From assembly GCA_019828595.1 (NCBI GenBank), contig JAHQRK010000024.1, positions 248,001 through 312,000 on the forward strand: 64,000 nt of DNA, in the 5' to 3' direction. How positions within the stretch are numbered: position 1 is the first letter of the stretch; each line of letters starts with the position of its first letter. The DNA comes from Aphanomyces cochlioides (Eukaryota; Oomycota; Saprolegniomycetes; Saprolegniales; Verrucalvaceae). Position numbers and translations under genes: made by a program. Under the pieces are notes generated by a model, which was not told where the DNA came from, made no database searches, and was given only the letters and a program-made list of their open reading frames with translations. Below, one piece after another: positions 1-10,909 of the stretch.

Positions 1-904
1 GTGGCGGAAATGTGGCGGAAATGTGGCTCGTCGTGTGGTCTCGGGTTTGACAAACGCAAAAAGTCATGGAAGATCGATGGGATAGGTCCGAGGGACTGCG
101 TAGCTCCTACTGGGCTAGATTCGAGCAAAGGATCGAGTACTAGTATCAGATATTTCATCTACAGTAGATTGGAAGTTCAGCGAGTGTTGACTGCCCAAGC
201 GATATATCCAATGGATTCTGTCAAAGAGGTCGCCGTCGTCGTCTCGACATTTAGACGTCATGATGTCGTTTTGGTGTTATGCGTAGCTGTCTCAACCAGC
301 CGTCAGATGGAACATGCATTGAAAAGACTTGCGAATTTGTCACTATTAATAAATGGACTACCCTACGAGTTGGAAAGCGTCTAAGTTGAGAGAGCAGCAG
401 GATCCAACGAACAACGTGAGCCACAGAGCCCACACACGAAAGCTCAGAATTTACTCACGTTCTTCGAATTCTTTGAGACCATTCGTGACGGAATGCAACG
501 CGCACCAACGACCCTTTCTTCACAACATTAAGGCATGGCAGCGAAACGAATTGCCACTCCATAAGGCGAAAGCGGTCGACTGATCCAGAAGATCTGACGA
601 ATAGATTGCATGGTCCAGAAGTTGAATGCCTCGACGCAAATCCAGGCACACGCCTTCGTCACTTTATTTTATCCACATTGAAATTTACTGTGGGTTTGTT
701 CTATCAGCTCCCCCTCACGACGCCTGCAATCAGTTGACACCAGATGGAGCATCCGACGTGCCCTGCAATCGTTGGTTTTGTGGCTCCTCTTCAAGAAAAC
801 ATATCGAGTCATTGGCGACCAGCAACGGGCGTCCAACTCTAGTCGGCCTGGCCTGCTTTTGGGCATGCTGTTTATTGTTTAAAGTACACCGTTGCTAGCG
901 CCGT
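1..904. other. Region without a recognisable gene
   Basis: Short overlapping open frames exist on both strands, but none resembles a protein family I know, and none has the base composition of the neighbouring cellulase genes. The last 100-200 bases should contain the promoter and 5' leader of the GH5 gene that starts at 905, but I see no clear TATA box. Confidence 0.5.
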
Positions 905-2500
905 ATGAAGATCGCAGTTCCCATCGCGTTCTTGGCATCGACGTCCGTTCAACTTGCAAGCGCGCAAGGAACTCCAGTCGGCGCGTATGGCCAATGCGGT
1001 GGAAGCAACTACGCTGGCTCGACCACTTGCATCCAAGGATACGAGTGTCATGCGTACTCGGAATGGTATGCCCAATGCATTCCATCCTCTGCCGCCACTT
1101 CGAGTCCACCAACTTCTCCTACGACAACGAAGGCAACGACGGCCCCAACCACTGCCACTCCAACGTCGGTGCCGACGACAACCAAGGCGACGACTGCTCC
1201 AACTACTCAGCCAATATCGGCACCAACTAATCAGCCAACATCAGCACCAACTAAGGCGACTCCGTCACCAACAACCGCAGCACCAACAACCGCAGCACCA
1301 ACTACCGTAGCGCCAACAACTGTCGCCCCAACAACTGCCAAACCAGTCACCACGACGCCAACCCCAGCGCCTACAACGGCCAATCCTGTACCACCTCCCT
1401 CTTCGCCATCGACTGGAGCCCTCAAGTTTGAATCCAAAGTCGATGGTATCTACTTGAACGGCGCTCCATTCTACATCAAAGGCGCTAGTTACTTTGGCAT
1501 GGAAACCAACAGTTATGCTCCTCACGGTCTCTGGGGCGGTCCGTCGTCTACCACTGTGCAAAAGGTGTCGACGCTGCTGAAGACAAACAACTTCAACGCT
1601 GTCCGCCTTCCCCTCGCCGTGGACTCAGTTCTGAATAACCCTTCTGCTGTTGCCAGTCAAATCGCCAGCGAAGTCGACCTCGTGAACGCGTTCAGCGGCA
1701 AAACACTCCGATTCTTGGATGTATTGGACCACGTGATTAAGGTTCTTGGCGACAACAAGCTCCTTGTGCTCCTCGATGCCCACGTTCTTAGCATTGGCTC
1801 TGGCATTACGGACCTCTGGTACTCGTCCAGTGCCGACCAAAACAACTTTGAAAATGCGTGGTCCCTTCTCGCCAACCGGTACAAGAACACTTGGAATGTC
1901 ATTGCTGCTGACTTGAAGAACGAGCCTCATGGCACTGCGACGTGGGGCAGCGGTAACAACGCCACTGACTGGGACCAAGCGGCTATCAAATGGGCCACAA
2001 CGATCCAGAAGATTGCTCCCCACTGGCTCATCTTTGTCGAAGGGATTTCCAAGTCAAGCCGTGATCAAAAGGACTATCCAGCCTTCTGGGGCGAAAACCT
2101 CATGGACGTTCAACGAGCTCCAATTACGCTGCCAGTGGCCAACCGTCTTGTCTACAGTGCCCACACGTACAGCTCAGACGTGGCTTCCCAACCTTACTTC
2201 TCGGCTTCTAACTACCCTGACAACATGCCTGCCATTTGGGATCTTCACTTTGGCTTTGTTCACGGCCAGTATGGCCCAGTCGTGATTGGAGAATACGGCG
2301 GCAGGTATTCTTCGACGTCAGATATTCAGTGGCAAAACAAGTTTGTCGCCTACCTCAAAGCTAAATCAATCGGTTCGTTATACTGGTGCGTGAATCCCAA
2401 CTCTGGTGACACTGAAGGTCTCCTTCTATACGACTGGAACACCCCTCGCACTGACAAATTCAACTTGCTCTCGCCCTTGCCGAGTACTCCAGTTCCCTAA
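905..2500 (+). CDS. Secreted GH5 endoglucanase with N-terminal CBM1
   Basis: A 531-residue secreted glycoside hydrolase family 5 enzyme, expected to cleave beta-1,4-glucan (cellulose) outside the cell. Residues 1-20 form a signal peptide (MKIAVPIAFLASTSVQLASA). Residues 27-60 are a CBM1 cellulose-binding module with the typical YGQCGG start, four Cys and the YAQCIP end. Residues 61-170 are a Pro/Thr linker with short APTT repeats, probably O-glycosylated. The catalytic domain covers 172-531. The acid/base glutamate is seen at E340 in LKNEP and the nucleophile at E463 in VIGEYGG; H420 and Y422 in the YSAHTY block are typical of the family. The frame is open from ATG to TAA without an intron. 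It runs convergently toward the GH7 gene at 3340-5172. The GH5 family call is firm; endoglucanase rather than another GH5 specificity is inferred. Confidence 0.93.
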   Translation: MKIAVPIAFLASTSVQLASAQGTPVGAYGQCGGSNYAGSTTCIQGYECHAYSEWYAQCIPSSAATSSPPTSPTTTKATTAPTTATPTSVPTTTKATTAPTTQPISAPTNQPTSAPTKATPSPTTAAPTTAAPTTVAPTTVAPTTAKPVTTTPTPAPTTANPVPPPSSPSTGALKFESKVDGIYLNGAPFYIKGASYFGMETNSYAPHGLWGGPSSTTVQKVSTLLKTNNFNAVRLPLAVDSVLNNPSAVASQIASEVDLVNAFSGKTLRFLDVLDHVIKVLGDNKLLVLLDAHVLSIGSGITDLWYSSSADQNNFENAWSLLANRYKNTWNVIAADLKNEPHGTATWGSGNNATDWDQAAIKWATTIQKIAPHWLIFVEGISKSSRDQKDYPAFWGENLMDVQRAPITLPVANRLVYSAHTYSSDVASQPYFSASNYPDNMPAIWDLHFGFVHGQYGPVVIGEYGGRYSSTSDIQWQNKFVAYLKAKSIGSLYWCVNPNSGDTEGLLLYDWNTPRTDKFNLLSPLPSTPVP

Positions 2501-3339
2501 GGACATCTTTGTGACTACAGTTATAAACATTTCCAGAATAATGTCTGTCTTTGTCTCCCATTGTTAATCTTCAGTTGTTAAAGGCTAACAACAGCAAAAC
2601 GAAGTGCTGTACATCGAGGTGGTTTTACAATGTAGTACGGTGCAGGACAGAGTGCTTAATGTGGGGTACCTACCGTAAATGAGTACTGTGATAATTCCTT
2701 CAGGTAATTGCTTGGACAGACTTTCACAGAGTTGAGGATTCAGCACACTCAGTGAATTGATACTGCAATCCTCGATATACCATGGAAACACTATGAACAC
2801 AGTGCTGCACAGAATAAGATTCATGGGTGTATCAAACTTTTTGTCACTGTCATGTTGTCTTCTAGAGCGCCTTGACGGTGACTGGTTGTTTGGCCATACT
2901 AGTAGTCGGATTATCAGTAGCAGGTTTTGAGATCGTTGGAGAAACAGTGGTGGCCTTGACGTTTCAAACAAAGTTGGTACGTCGGGATGGTACTCAATCA
3001 AGATTACAGTCAATTTGTAGTTAAGAACAGTACAGTAATTGAGTACTCTGATGTGCTATTGCCTGGAAGTAGACATCAGTAGTTGATCTCCTTTCCACAG
3101 TTGACCGAAGGCATTCTTACAGATTCTACAGAGGATACCAAGACATGATCCACCCCAGAAACGAAGGTGACTACTTCAACTTAAGACACCTAAGACATCT
3201 CTTCGACGCATGTGACCACACAAAACTACAGAAATGAAATTGTTTCAAAAAAATTATCTCCGCTCTGATTAGAATAGAATATCTCAGCTAAACAGTCGAT
3301 TGATACTGACTCATAAATTACAGTCACCATGAATGTGGC
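2501..3339. other. Tail-to-tail intergenic region between GH5 and GH7
   Basis: This stretch separates the stop codons of two convergent cellulase genes and must hold both 3' ends. A 142-codon open frame on the minus strand (2585-3013) has no recognisable domain and is probably chance. A short stretch near 3140-3170 resembles sequence near 54070-54110, which flanks a CRN gene. No other feature is seen. Confidence 0.5.
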
Positions 3340-5172
3340 TTAGTTGGGGATGCATTGCGAGTACCATTCCGAGGATGCCTTGCACACGAAGCCAGAGATG
3401 CAAGTGGTTGGACCGACGTGGTTGTTACCACCGCATTGGCCCCACGCACGAACAGTAGGTTTTACCGTTGTTGGAGGAAGAGTCGAAGGTTTCATTGTCG
3501 TTGTAGGAGGAAGAGTAGTAGGTTTGGAAGTAGTTTGGGGGAAACTTGACGGTCTGGGTGTTGTTGGAATTCTGGTTGTAACTTTGGAGGTTGTACGAGA
3601 CAGCGTTGTTGGTTTCACCGTTGTTGGAGGGTGACTAGTGGCTTTTGAGGTCGTCGGAGGGATAGTTGGTGGTTTAGTGGTTGTTGGAATCACAGTCGAC
3701 GGCTTGGAAGTAGTTGGTTTTATAGTGGTTGTTGGCTTGGTTGTTGGCACAGGGGTAGCCTTGGTCGTGGTGGGGACAGGCGTCGGACGTTTCGTCGTCG
3801 GAGATGGTGTTCCGACTGAAGTTGTCGTCCACAAGTCACCGACGCGGATGTTGCTGTACTTGACGGTCGCATTGGGGTATTTCGACTCGACCTCAGATGG
3901 CACACCGGACGTGATGGGGCATGAACCACGACCAACACCAGGAAGAGATGCATTTTTGTCCACGGGGTACGTTGAGTCCAACCACAAGCAGTGTGCGGTG
4001 TGGTCTGTCCACAAACTCATGGTCAAGACGACGCCTGCCTTCAACGCCACACCCATGGCCTTCAAACCGCCTTTCTTGGCGTGATCGTCAAAGTCACCAA
4101 ACACACTCTTGGCCTGGCTGCAAACCTTGTCAGTGAGCGAATTCAAAGGATCAATTCCCTTCCAGTTGATGACCGAGTTGTCAATCTTCTTGCCGTTTTG
4201 AACGTAGAATCGTCTGACTTCAACAAGATTGCCGTTGGCCGTGTTGTCACCCGTGATGAATTGGGTGACCACCGTCACGGGTTTGGTCGAGTCGACGGCA
4301 AATTTGGAGCCAGGACCGTAGAACGTGTGGTTGTTCATGCGATATGGATTGAAATCACAGCCGTCCTTATCGCAAACACCACTGTAGCGGGTGGTGTCGC
4401 CGCATTCAACCGGGTTAGTGCAGCGGTACTGTCCTGTGATCTTGCAAGGATGCGACGTGTACGCTTGACTGATGGAGTTGGATTCCCAAATATCCATTTC
4501 AGGACAGCATGAGCCATAGGCACCACCTTCAGAGACCGTCCAGTTCTTCACGTTGGCTTCACCGTTGATAAACTTGACGTCATGAGGACATTGGGCGTCG
4601 CAGTAACCCGTACCGTAGGCAGCACCGGCCTTGTTGGTCGGGTACTTGGACACCCCTCCGTCCTTCTCCATCTGGACAAAGTACAAGGCGGCATTCATGC
4701 CGCAAGGAAGTTGCGAGACATCCACGTCGAATGCGAATTCCTTATTGAGCAACTGGTACAATTTGTAGTTGCGATCGTCCTCGAGGAGGTAGATACGAGA
4801 CCCAATGTTGTCGCCGTAAAGACCTTTTGTAACCAGTCGAAGACCCACTTGGTTACCAGACGCCATGATGCCGTACGTGCCAACGTAGTCGACACCTTCT
4901 AACGCGCAGTTCTTGGCGCACGTGACAGGATCCGGACACAACTTGGCATCCCAAGTCCCCGTGAAGCAGTTGTTGTAGTCAGTGGCGTTGTGGGTCCAGC
5001 GCCAGTTGGCATCGAGTACAATCTTGGTGTTTTCGGTGGTGCAGCCAGAGGCTGTGCATGTTTTGGACGACAGCGACGGGTGAACTTCTGGCGAGACGGT
5101 CCCAGCTAGTTGGGCAGTCGTGAACGCAACAAGCGCGGTGCTAAGGTACGCAATCGTAGTGGCAACCTTCAT
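3340..5172 (-). CDS. Secreted GH7 cellobiohydrolase/endoglucanase with C-terminal CBM1
   Basis: A 610-residue glycoside hydrolase family 7 enzyme acting on cellulose outside the cell. Residues 1-20 form a signal peptide. The catalytic domain spans about 21-455, with the GH7 signature EMDIWESNS giving nucleophile E225, D227 and acid/base E230. Many cysteines match the disulfide pattern of the family. A long Thr/Pro/Lys linker (about 455-575) is built of degenerate TTKPT-like repeats. A CBM1 closes the protein (about 577-610, WGQCGG to YSQCIPN). This linker is roughly twice as long as in the other GH7 genes of the window, and the catalytic domain is clearly diverged from them, so this is a separate paralogue. 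There is no intron. The ATG at 5172 is followed directly by a good signal sequence. The pseudogene fragment at 63290-63825 derives from this subtype. Exo- versus endo-activity cannot be decided by eye. Confidence 0.94.
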   Translation of the reverse strand: MKVATTIAYLSTALVAFTTAQLAGTVSPEVHPSLSSKTCTASGCTTENTKIVLDANWRWTHNATDYNNCFTGTWDAKLCPDPVTCAKNCALEGVDYVGTYGIMASGNQVGLRLVTKGLYGDNIGSRIYLLEDDRNYKLYQLLNKEFAFDVDVSQLPCGMNAALYFVQMEKDGGVSKYPTNKAGAAYGTGYCDAQCPHDVKFINGEANVKNWTVSEGGAYGSCCPEMDIWESNSISQAYTSHPCKITGQYRCTNPVECGDTTRYSGVCDKDGCDFNPYRMNNHTFYGPGSKFAVDSTKPVTVVTQFITGDNTANGNLVEVRRFYVQNGKKIDNSVINWKGIDPLNSLTDKVCSQAKSVFGDFDDHAKKGGLKAMGVALKAGVVLTMSLWTDHTAHCLWLDSTYPVDKNASLPGVGRGSCPITSGVPSEVESKYPNATVKYSNIRVGDLWTTTSVGTPSPTTKRPTPVPTTTKATPVPTTKPTTTIKPTTSKPSTVIPTTTKPPTIPPTTSKATSHPPTTVKPTTLSRTTSKVTTRIPTTPRPSSFPQTTSKPTTLPPTTTMKPSTLPPTTVKPTVRAWGQCGGNNHVGPTTCISGFVCKASSEWYSQCIPN

Positions 5173-5454
5173 CGCTTGGAGCAGTTCTTGTTGTCGACGA
5201 GAGAGGTTGAAGAATGAGCAATCTCGCGGAGTTGTCCAAGAGTAACCGTGGAAATCTCATGATCGCCTTGAGAATTTTACCCAGTCAATCTCATCGCCGG
5301 TGCTCTGAAAATGCCAGTCCGATGGTAGCGTGGATCATACTCTTCATTTATGATATTTCGTGAGTTGCGCATGGTGTCGGACTCTTGTCTCTTCGGTTGA
5401 GAGATATGTCCCGACGAGAGTGGAGAGATGTCACCAGCTCACCATTTCATACAT

Positions 5455-6130
5455 TTCCATGGGAAGAGATTGAGCTCATATCGACGTCCACAATTGAGAG
5501 GAGTGCTTGACGTTGAAGGAAGAAAAGGTAGGTCGAAGACTGTCGAGGAGCTCTTGACGTGGAAGCTCGTCGATACTGTCCACTGAATATGAGCCACCAC
5601 TTGAGGATGTCCAAGTTGATTTGTTGTCGCAGAAGAGAGAAATGCTGGTCGACTACGACTCTCGTGAAGCCAGGATTTCTTCCTCCGTCGAGATCCTCAA
5701 CTACACTCAGTTTCCCCCCCCCTCGGTAAGATCTCGTCGATTTGGATGGAGACGGCACTGAGATTGACTCCAATTTGCGACTGTCAAGGTCATACAGTGA
5801 TGTCAGTGTCGCGATGTAGGAAATGCTGGAGAATCAAGTTGCAGATGACGCTCTGAGAGAGAGGTAGGATGAAGACAGATCGTGTGAGAGCGCAATCGAC
5901 CTCTAGTATGCATTTGAGATCGAACGCTTGTGCGTACGACGTCGTTGGCTCGAAGCAGTAGACGGAAGAAAGGGACGAAAAAGCAGTGTCGAGGGGCCCA
6001 TGTCATGTAGAATAGTCCACCCAAGGAGTACTGCTTTGTCTGGAAATCAGTCAAGGGCGTGAGGTGGAGGCTTTGTTCTCTTTGGCGAGATATATGTCGA
6101 GTCTCGCGTCGTGACGTTTATGCTTCACCC
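5455..6130 (-). repeat. Non-coding repeat R next to GH7, shared with CRN loci
   Basis: Read on the minus strand, this segment matches 28690-29290 over many blocks (for example the words ACGACGTCG, CTTCACGAGA and GTCGACCAGCA in the same order) and, partly, 31440-31760. In all three places it lies beside a GH7 or CRN gene. It has no open frame conserved between copies. The rest of the interval 5173-6239 holds the 5' side of the upstream GH7 gene and a C8 run near 5715; I see no gene. Confidence 0.6.
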
Positions 6131-6239
6131 ATGACTTTGCGGTGTCGTTGGAGCTTTAACGCGCAAAGAGAGAATTCGAACACAAACAGTGACTTACAGA
6201 CGCTTACAAACTGTCTGACGAGAACGACACACTCTTGGT

Positions 6240-7883
6240 TTAGTTGGGGATGCATTGCGAGTACCATTCGCTGTACGCATTGCACTTGTAGCCCGAGATG
6301 CACGTAGTTGGGCCCTTGTAGTTGGCACCACCGCATTGGGCATAAGCAGCCACGCCACCGGATGATGGGGCACTCGTCGCTGGCGCCGACGTGGGCTTAG
6401 TCGTGACAGGAGTCGAACCGCCGGTGGGTGCTGGCGTTGCCTTGGTCGTGACAGGAGCCGTGGGGGCGCTCGTGGGAGCCGACGTCGCTGGCGCAGCTGG
6501 ACCAGCGGTCGTGCCAATGTCACCGACACGGATGTTGCCGTACTTGACAGTCGAACTCGGGTACTGGTTTTGCACATCCGCTGGCACACCGCTCGTGATT
6601 GGACACGAGCCGCGGCTGACACCAGGGAGAGAAGCATCCTTGGTCGTGGGGTAGTTGGAGTCCAACCACAAGCACTGCGCGGCGTGGTCGGCCCAGAAAC
6701 TCATGACCAACACCATGCCGCGCTTGATGGCATCGCCCATGGCCTTCAAACCTCCCTTCTTCGAGTGGTCGTTCGGGTCGCCAAACAACGTCTTGGCTTG
6801 GTTGCACGTCTTGTCCGTGATCGAGTTGACGGGGTCGATGCCGGCCCAGTTGATGGGAGCGTTGTCAATCTTCTTGCCGTTTTGGACGTAGTAGCGCTTG
6901 ATCTCGACCAAGTTGCCGTTGGCCGTGCCGTCGTCCGTGATGAATTGGGTCACGACCGTGATCGGCTTGGTCGTGTCGACGGCAAAGTTGGAGCCAGGAC
7001 CGTAGAACGTGCGGTTGTTGTAGCGCCAAGGGTTGAAGTCGCAGCCGTCCTTGTCGCACACACCGTCGAAGCGGTTGCCAGTGGCATCGTCACCGCACTG
7101 AGTGGCGCTCGTGCAGCGCGTTTGACCCGTCACCGTGCAAGGGTGCGTCGTGTACGCTTGACTGATGGAGTTGGATTCCCAGATATCCATTTCAGCGCAG
7201 CATGTACCGTATTGACCAGTGCCCGAGTTGGGGTCGGTCTTACTGGGGGTCCAGTTGTTCACATTGGCTTCACCGTTGATGAACTTGACGTCATGAGGAC
7301 ATTGGGCGTCGCAGTAACCCGTACCGTAAGCGGCACCAGCCTTGTTCAACGGGTACTTGGACTTGCCACCGTCCTTGTCCATCTGGACAAAGTACAAGGC
7401 GCCGTTGATACCGCAAGGGAGTTGCGAGACATCCACATCAAACGAAAACTCTTGGTTGAGCAAGTTGAAGATCTTGTAGTTGCTGTCGTCTTCGAGGAGG
7501 TACAAGCGCGAGCCAATGTTGGTGCTGTATGGACCGCGGGTGACGAAACGAAGGTTCACTTGGCCGTTCGATGTCGTGACGCCGTACGTGCCAGCATAGT
7601 CGGCACCATCAATGGCGCAGTTGGTGGAGCACGTGACTGGATCGGGGCAATAGTTCGAGTTCCACGTGTTGCCAGTGTAGCAGTTGGTCGAGCCACCGAC
7701 GTTGTGGGTCCAGCGCCAGTTGGCATCCACGACGATCTTGGTGTTTTGCGTGGTGCAGCCGCCGGCCTTGGTGCACGTGACGGTGGGGAGCGACGGGTGG
7801 ACTTCGGGGGTGTTGGTGCCAACGTTTTGAGCGTTGGCGACAAGGGCCGTCGTGAGGTAGGCGATGGTGGCAGCGATCTTCAT
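6240..7883 (-). CDS. Secreted GH7 cellulase with C-terminal CBM1 (copy 1)
   Basis: A 547-residue GH7 enzyme. The start is the ATG at 7883, because a signal peptide ([18 protein letters not shown]) follows at once. The frame stays open 67 codons further upstream, but that stretch has no protein character and lies in the presumed 5' leader. The catalytic domain is about 19-457, with nucleophile E231, D233 and acid/base E236 in EMDIWESNS. An Ala/Pro/Thr linker (458-511) and CBM1 (513-547, YAQCGG to YSQCIPN) follow. The translation is the same as that of the two GH7 genes in the inverted repeat (22406-24049 and 26449-28092), including silent positions where I compared them. Homology with those copies starts near 6176 and stops near 8012, so only the gene and its immediate leader were copied or homogenised. 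There is no intron. It is likely secreted and active on cellulose. Confidence 0.95.
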   Translation of the reverse strand: MKIAATIAYLTTALVANAQNVGTNTPEVHPSLPTVTCTKAGGCTTQNTKIVVDANWRWTHNVGGSTNCYTGNTWNSNYCPDPVTCSTNCAIDGADYAGTYGVTTSNGQVNLRFVTRGPYSTNIGSRLYLLEDDSNYKIFNLLNQEFSFDVDVSQLPCGINGALYFVQMDKDGGKSKYPLNKAGAAYGTGYCDAQCPHDVKFINGEANVNNWTPSKTDPNSGTGQYGTCCAEMDIWESNSISQAYTTHPCTVTGQTRCTSATQCGDDATGNRFDGVCDKDGCDFNPWRYNNRTFYGPGSNFAVDTTKPITVVTQFITDDGTANGNLVEIKRYYVQNGKKIDNAPINWAGIDPVNSITDKTCNQAKTLFGDPNDHSKKGGLKAMGDAIKRGMVLVMSFWADHAAQCLWLDSNYPTTKDASLPGVSRGSCPITSGVPADVQNQYPSSTVKYGNIRVGDIGTTAGPAAPATSAPTSAPTAPVTTKATPAPTGGSTPVTTKPTSAPATSAPSSGGVAAYAQCGGANYKGPTTCISGYKCNAYSEWYSQCIPN

Positions 7884-8086
7884 GGCTGTGTGTGCGGCGA
7901 ACCCAGACAATTGGAGAATGAGCCATTGGATCAACAGGTCTTTGTGGACAAGGGTCCTCCTCTGCGTCGCAGTCACGGCCGTTGCTGGTCGCTTGGGACA
8001 TGTGTTTTGGATTGAGATGGGTCTGATGAAGCATACTCTTAGTACAGTGCTTGGTGACGAAGCAAGCGTGTGCTTGAAAATCATGG

Positions 8087-8122
8087 AATCCTCTCGACCA
8101 GATATTCAAGATCGAGAGGATT
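8087..8122. promoter_or_regulatory. Inverted repeat in the GH7 upstream region
   Basis: Two perfect 11-base arms, AATCCTCTCGA and TCGAGAGGATT, are separated by 14 bases, about 205 bases upstream of the GH7 start codon. The core ATCCTCTC...GAGAGGAT recurs at nearly the same distance (about 207 bases) before the start codons of the two inverted-repeat GH7 copies (24256-24289 and 26209-26242), although the sequence around it has diverged. This suggests a binding site for a dimeric regulator or a core promoter element. The function is inferred. Confidence 0.45.
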
Positions 8123-8204
8123 CTCCATCGTTCCATCTTGAAGCCATTTCCTAGCTTCAAGTGCGTCGTAGACCGCTGTGTCTACAGCGCGAATGGCACT
8201 TGAC

Positions 8205-8760
8205 CCAGCTTGTGATTGTTTTCGATCAACGACTTGTCATTGCCCCTTCCAACGACGTAATGGTCAACTATCAGGTGCCATACGATGAACAACGACGTGG
8301 AAAGTGGTAGGACGTGAAACCACAGCACTTTCGACTGACCATGCGTTTGATTTGCGGTTTAGGTAGATAGTAATCTCACGAGTGCTCATAGTAAGTCTTT
8401 CCATGAAGCATTTGATATTTTAGACAAGGAGCACTGCATGAAGGCAATCAGATTGCGGATATTTGTTCCAAGCAACGAACAGCGGCACGTTGTTAGGTGT
8501 AGGCTTGGAGAAGGGGATTGATTTACGCGCGATGATTGAAATGTTTAGTTTGCGTGCCTCGTTCGCTCCATGAAGTATTGCTTGTCTGACCACGAGAAGT
8601 TGATTGCCGTGCCACAACATTCGAAATCATCCTTCCCGTCGACACATGAACAACACCATGAGATGGCAACTCGGTGGGCTCGAGGTGAGATTGACGTACG
8701 ACTTCTTCATTGCTTCATTCAACTCTCAGCCGTCAATTTGATACTGTAAAATCTCTATGA
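8205..8760 (+). repeat. Diverged copy of the sequence around the inverted-repeat centre
   Basis: This non-coding stretch aligns in order with 25430-25860: TTTCGATCAACGACTTG, GATGAACAACGACGTG, AGACAAGGAGCACTGC, CAAGCAACGAACAGC and TTCATTCAACTCTCAGC all have counterparts. In copy 1 it lies upstream of GH7 in the opposite relative orientation to the gene compared with the right arm of the big inverted repeat. It documents an older rearrangement of the same upstream DNA. No coding capacity is seen. Confidence 0.6.
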
Positions 8761-8824
8761 GCTGCCACTTTACTCTTAAACATTATTTTGTCGATTTCAT
8801 TCTAAATTGTGAGAGGGTCTGAAA

Positions 8825-9045
8825 TGTATCGATCTGCAAATCGATCAGCCAATCAGAATCGAGAATTTTGCCTCATTCTCGCAAAACACACCTTAATACA
8901 CGTGAAATTAATTTCGCCAATGTAGTGTACTTTCCTTTTATACTTGACTTCAATACGATCAAATCGATTTGGACATGAATTTGATATTGGTAAAAAAATA
9001 CAAATTTGAGTGAAAAAGACAATATCATTTCCAAATCGATTTGAT
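8825..9045 (+). repeat. Dispersed ~220-bp AT-rich repeat, copy 1
   Basis: It shares ordered blocks with 39185-39405 (GAAATGTATCGAT, GCCAATCAGAATCGAG, CGCAAAACACACC, ATCGAATCGATTTGGA-like, AAATACAAATTTG) and more weakly with 13960-14085. Several ATCGATTT/AAATCGAT inverted words suggest a palindromic non-autonomous element, but I could not define ends. No open frame is shared between copies. Confidence 0.5.
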
Positions 9046-9986
9046 TATACTGTGAATTCAAGTATTGTGCTTTGCAACTTATTTGGCCTACGATTTTGCC
9101 GTTTAATTCGTTTGTAACATGATCTGTTATTCGCCTGTTCATCGAGTTAATGTAACGCTCACTATCTTAGCTTGTTGTGTTGCACTTCTTAGCAATAGAT
9201 TCTTCATCATATTGCATCTTATCTACGACTCGTCAAACGTCAGTCAAGGTCAGACTGTGTTTTGCTCCCTGGTTCTATTTTTGGGATTTTCTCGAAATGT
9301 GATTGGCTCATTTTCCCGCAGAAAAATCCTTCTGTGGATTGCATTCCATTCGCATTCCACTCAAACTTTATTTTATTTCATACAAAACGTAGTACTACAA
9401 ATAATTAAATCATGAAAAGGATTTTGAGTATTTTGGAAAATACAGGACAAATTTTCTGTGGATGCATACAAACGGCAATATTTGTCCGATGTTTTCCGGA
9501 GAATATGGTTTTTATAAAAAACTGGAGTCGTGCGTTATAAATTTTGACGCAAGCAAATTAACGCAACAATTGACACGAATAAATGGGAAATTTTTGTCGT
9601 TTTTGTTAATCAGAGTGTAAACGGTTGCGCGGTCACAGTCCAAGCCATTCGCGACAGAAAAGAATGGCGTCCCAGCAAACCACAGTTTATCCATTGACCC
9701 GAAACATCACAGTACGTCTTCATATAAAAGTTGGCAAGCCACATGGTGACTGCCGAACTACCTCCCACAGTTATTAAATCGCCGACGAGTGGCCTTAATA
9801 TAGAAGCCATTCGTCGGCAAGCGGTTTTATTCGCCCACAAGTCTATTATAAAACAACCCTCATTGATTCACTATTCGTTCATCGCATGTTTTATTCGTCT
9901 GTATCACCAATCTAAATCTGACGATTAAGCCGGCAAATAGCCATTTTTCTTGCAAAGAAAGCACAATATAAATGGAAAGATGGTAT
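9046..9986. other. AT-rich region without recognisable genes
   Basis: Short open frames of up to about 98 codons occur on both strands, but none has a recognisable domain or good codon character. This is the flank of the Harbinger element that begins at 9987. Confidence 0.45.
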
Positions 9987-10167
9987 TAGGGAGATTTCGC
10001 AAAACCATCCGTATCCGTGTCCGCGAAAATGCATCCTTAAATTCTATAGTTTCACGGAAACTCTTCAAAACGTATAGCGGATTCCGCGAAAAGAGCTCTC
10101 AACGCGGATTCGGATAACCTGTATTGTCCGTTTTATCAGAAGAACATTTTGAGTTTGGAGAGCCGCC

Positions 10168-10866
10168 ATGAGCAGGTGGACGAGTGATGATGACATGGCG
10201 CTGTTGGTTCAAGCCAACAACAAGCGACCGTTCCTGCACGAGCGTGTCATGAAGGCGTGGGACGAGCTAGCGATTAACCTGCTCCAAGTCCCAGGTTTTT
10301 CTCGACAAGATTGTAATCTAGACGGCAAGAAAGCTTCCCACCGCTTTCATTTACTTCTGGACAACCATGAGAAGTTCCAGAAGGAGTCAATTTATATGTC
10401 GGGCGTAGATCAAGAACACAATGACCGGCACATCCTTCTCGACGAGCTGCTCGCGCTGCGAACAGACAGCTTGGTGAGAAAGAAGAGCAAACAGCAGGCC
10501 AATGCTGCTGAACGAGAAGAGAAGTCTCGCACTGAAGATGCAGCTCGTCACATTCGAGACCAAGCCATGAAAACATGCCAGAAAAAACGCAAAGCCGTCA
10601 ACCACGACAAAGACGACAAACCGGCAACTCCGTCCAAGAAGACATTGCTTGTCGACTTTCACAATGAGGAGGTCCAACTTGAGCGCGAAAGACTTGCTTT
10701 CAAAAAAGAAAAATTGAAGCTCGAGATTGAAGAAAAACGGCTTGATCGCTTGGAACGACACGAAATCAGAGAAAAAGAGCTTAAGCAACTCGAAGATCTC
10801 CATAATCAAATGTCGGAAGTATTAGCACTTGCACGTGCAGCCATGCAAAGACGCGAAGACGTGTAG
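10168..10866 (+). CDS. Myb/SANT-like accessory protein of Harbinger element
   Basis: A 232-residue protein with a good ATG context (GCCGCCATG). Residues 1-75 (SRWTSDDDMALLVQ, later FSRQDCNLDGKKASHRFHLLL) look like the trihelix or Myb/SANT-type DNA-binding domain that Harbinger elements encode beside their transposase. Residues 95-160 are basic and charged. Residues 165-232 are a long Glu/Lys/Arg-rich coiled coil (VQLERERLAFKKEKLKLE). In known Harbinger elements such a protein helps nuclear import and end recognition; that role is inferred here. The frame is intact, unlike the neighbouring transposase. Confidence 0.75.
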   Translation: MSRWTSDDDMALLVQANNKRPFLHERVMKAWDELAINLLQVPGFSRQDCNLDGKKASHRFHLLLDNHEKFQKESIYMSGVDQEHNDRHILLDELLALRTDSLVRKKSKQQANAAEREEKSRTEDAARHIRDQAMKTCQKKRKAVNHDKDDKPATPSKKTLLVDFHNEEVQLERERLAFKKEKLKLEIEEKRLDRLERHEIREKELKQLEDLHNQMSEVLALARAAMQRREDV

Positions 10867-10909
10867 AATTGACTTTGTTTAAATCATAATACAGTTTAAT
10901 GATTTCAAT

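Noticed and set aside
2585..3013. 142-codon minus-strand frame between GH5 and GH7
   Set aside because: No recognisable domain, and composition like the surrounding intergenic DNA.
7884..8084. 67-codon upstream extension of the GH7 frame (72 codons in the palindrome copies)
   Set aside because: The first codons of the extension differ between loci, and it would place a signal peptide inside the protein. The ATG before [10 protein letters not shown] gives a normal secreted enzyme.
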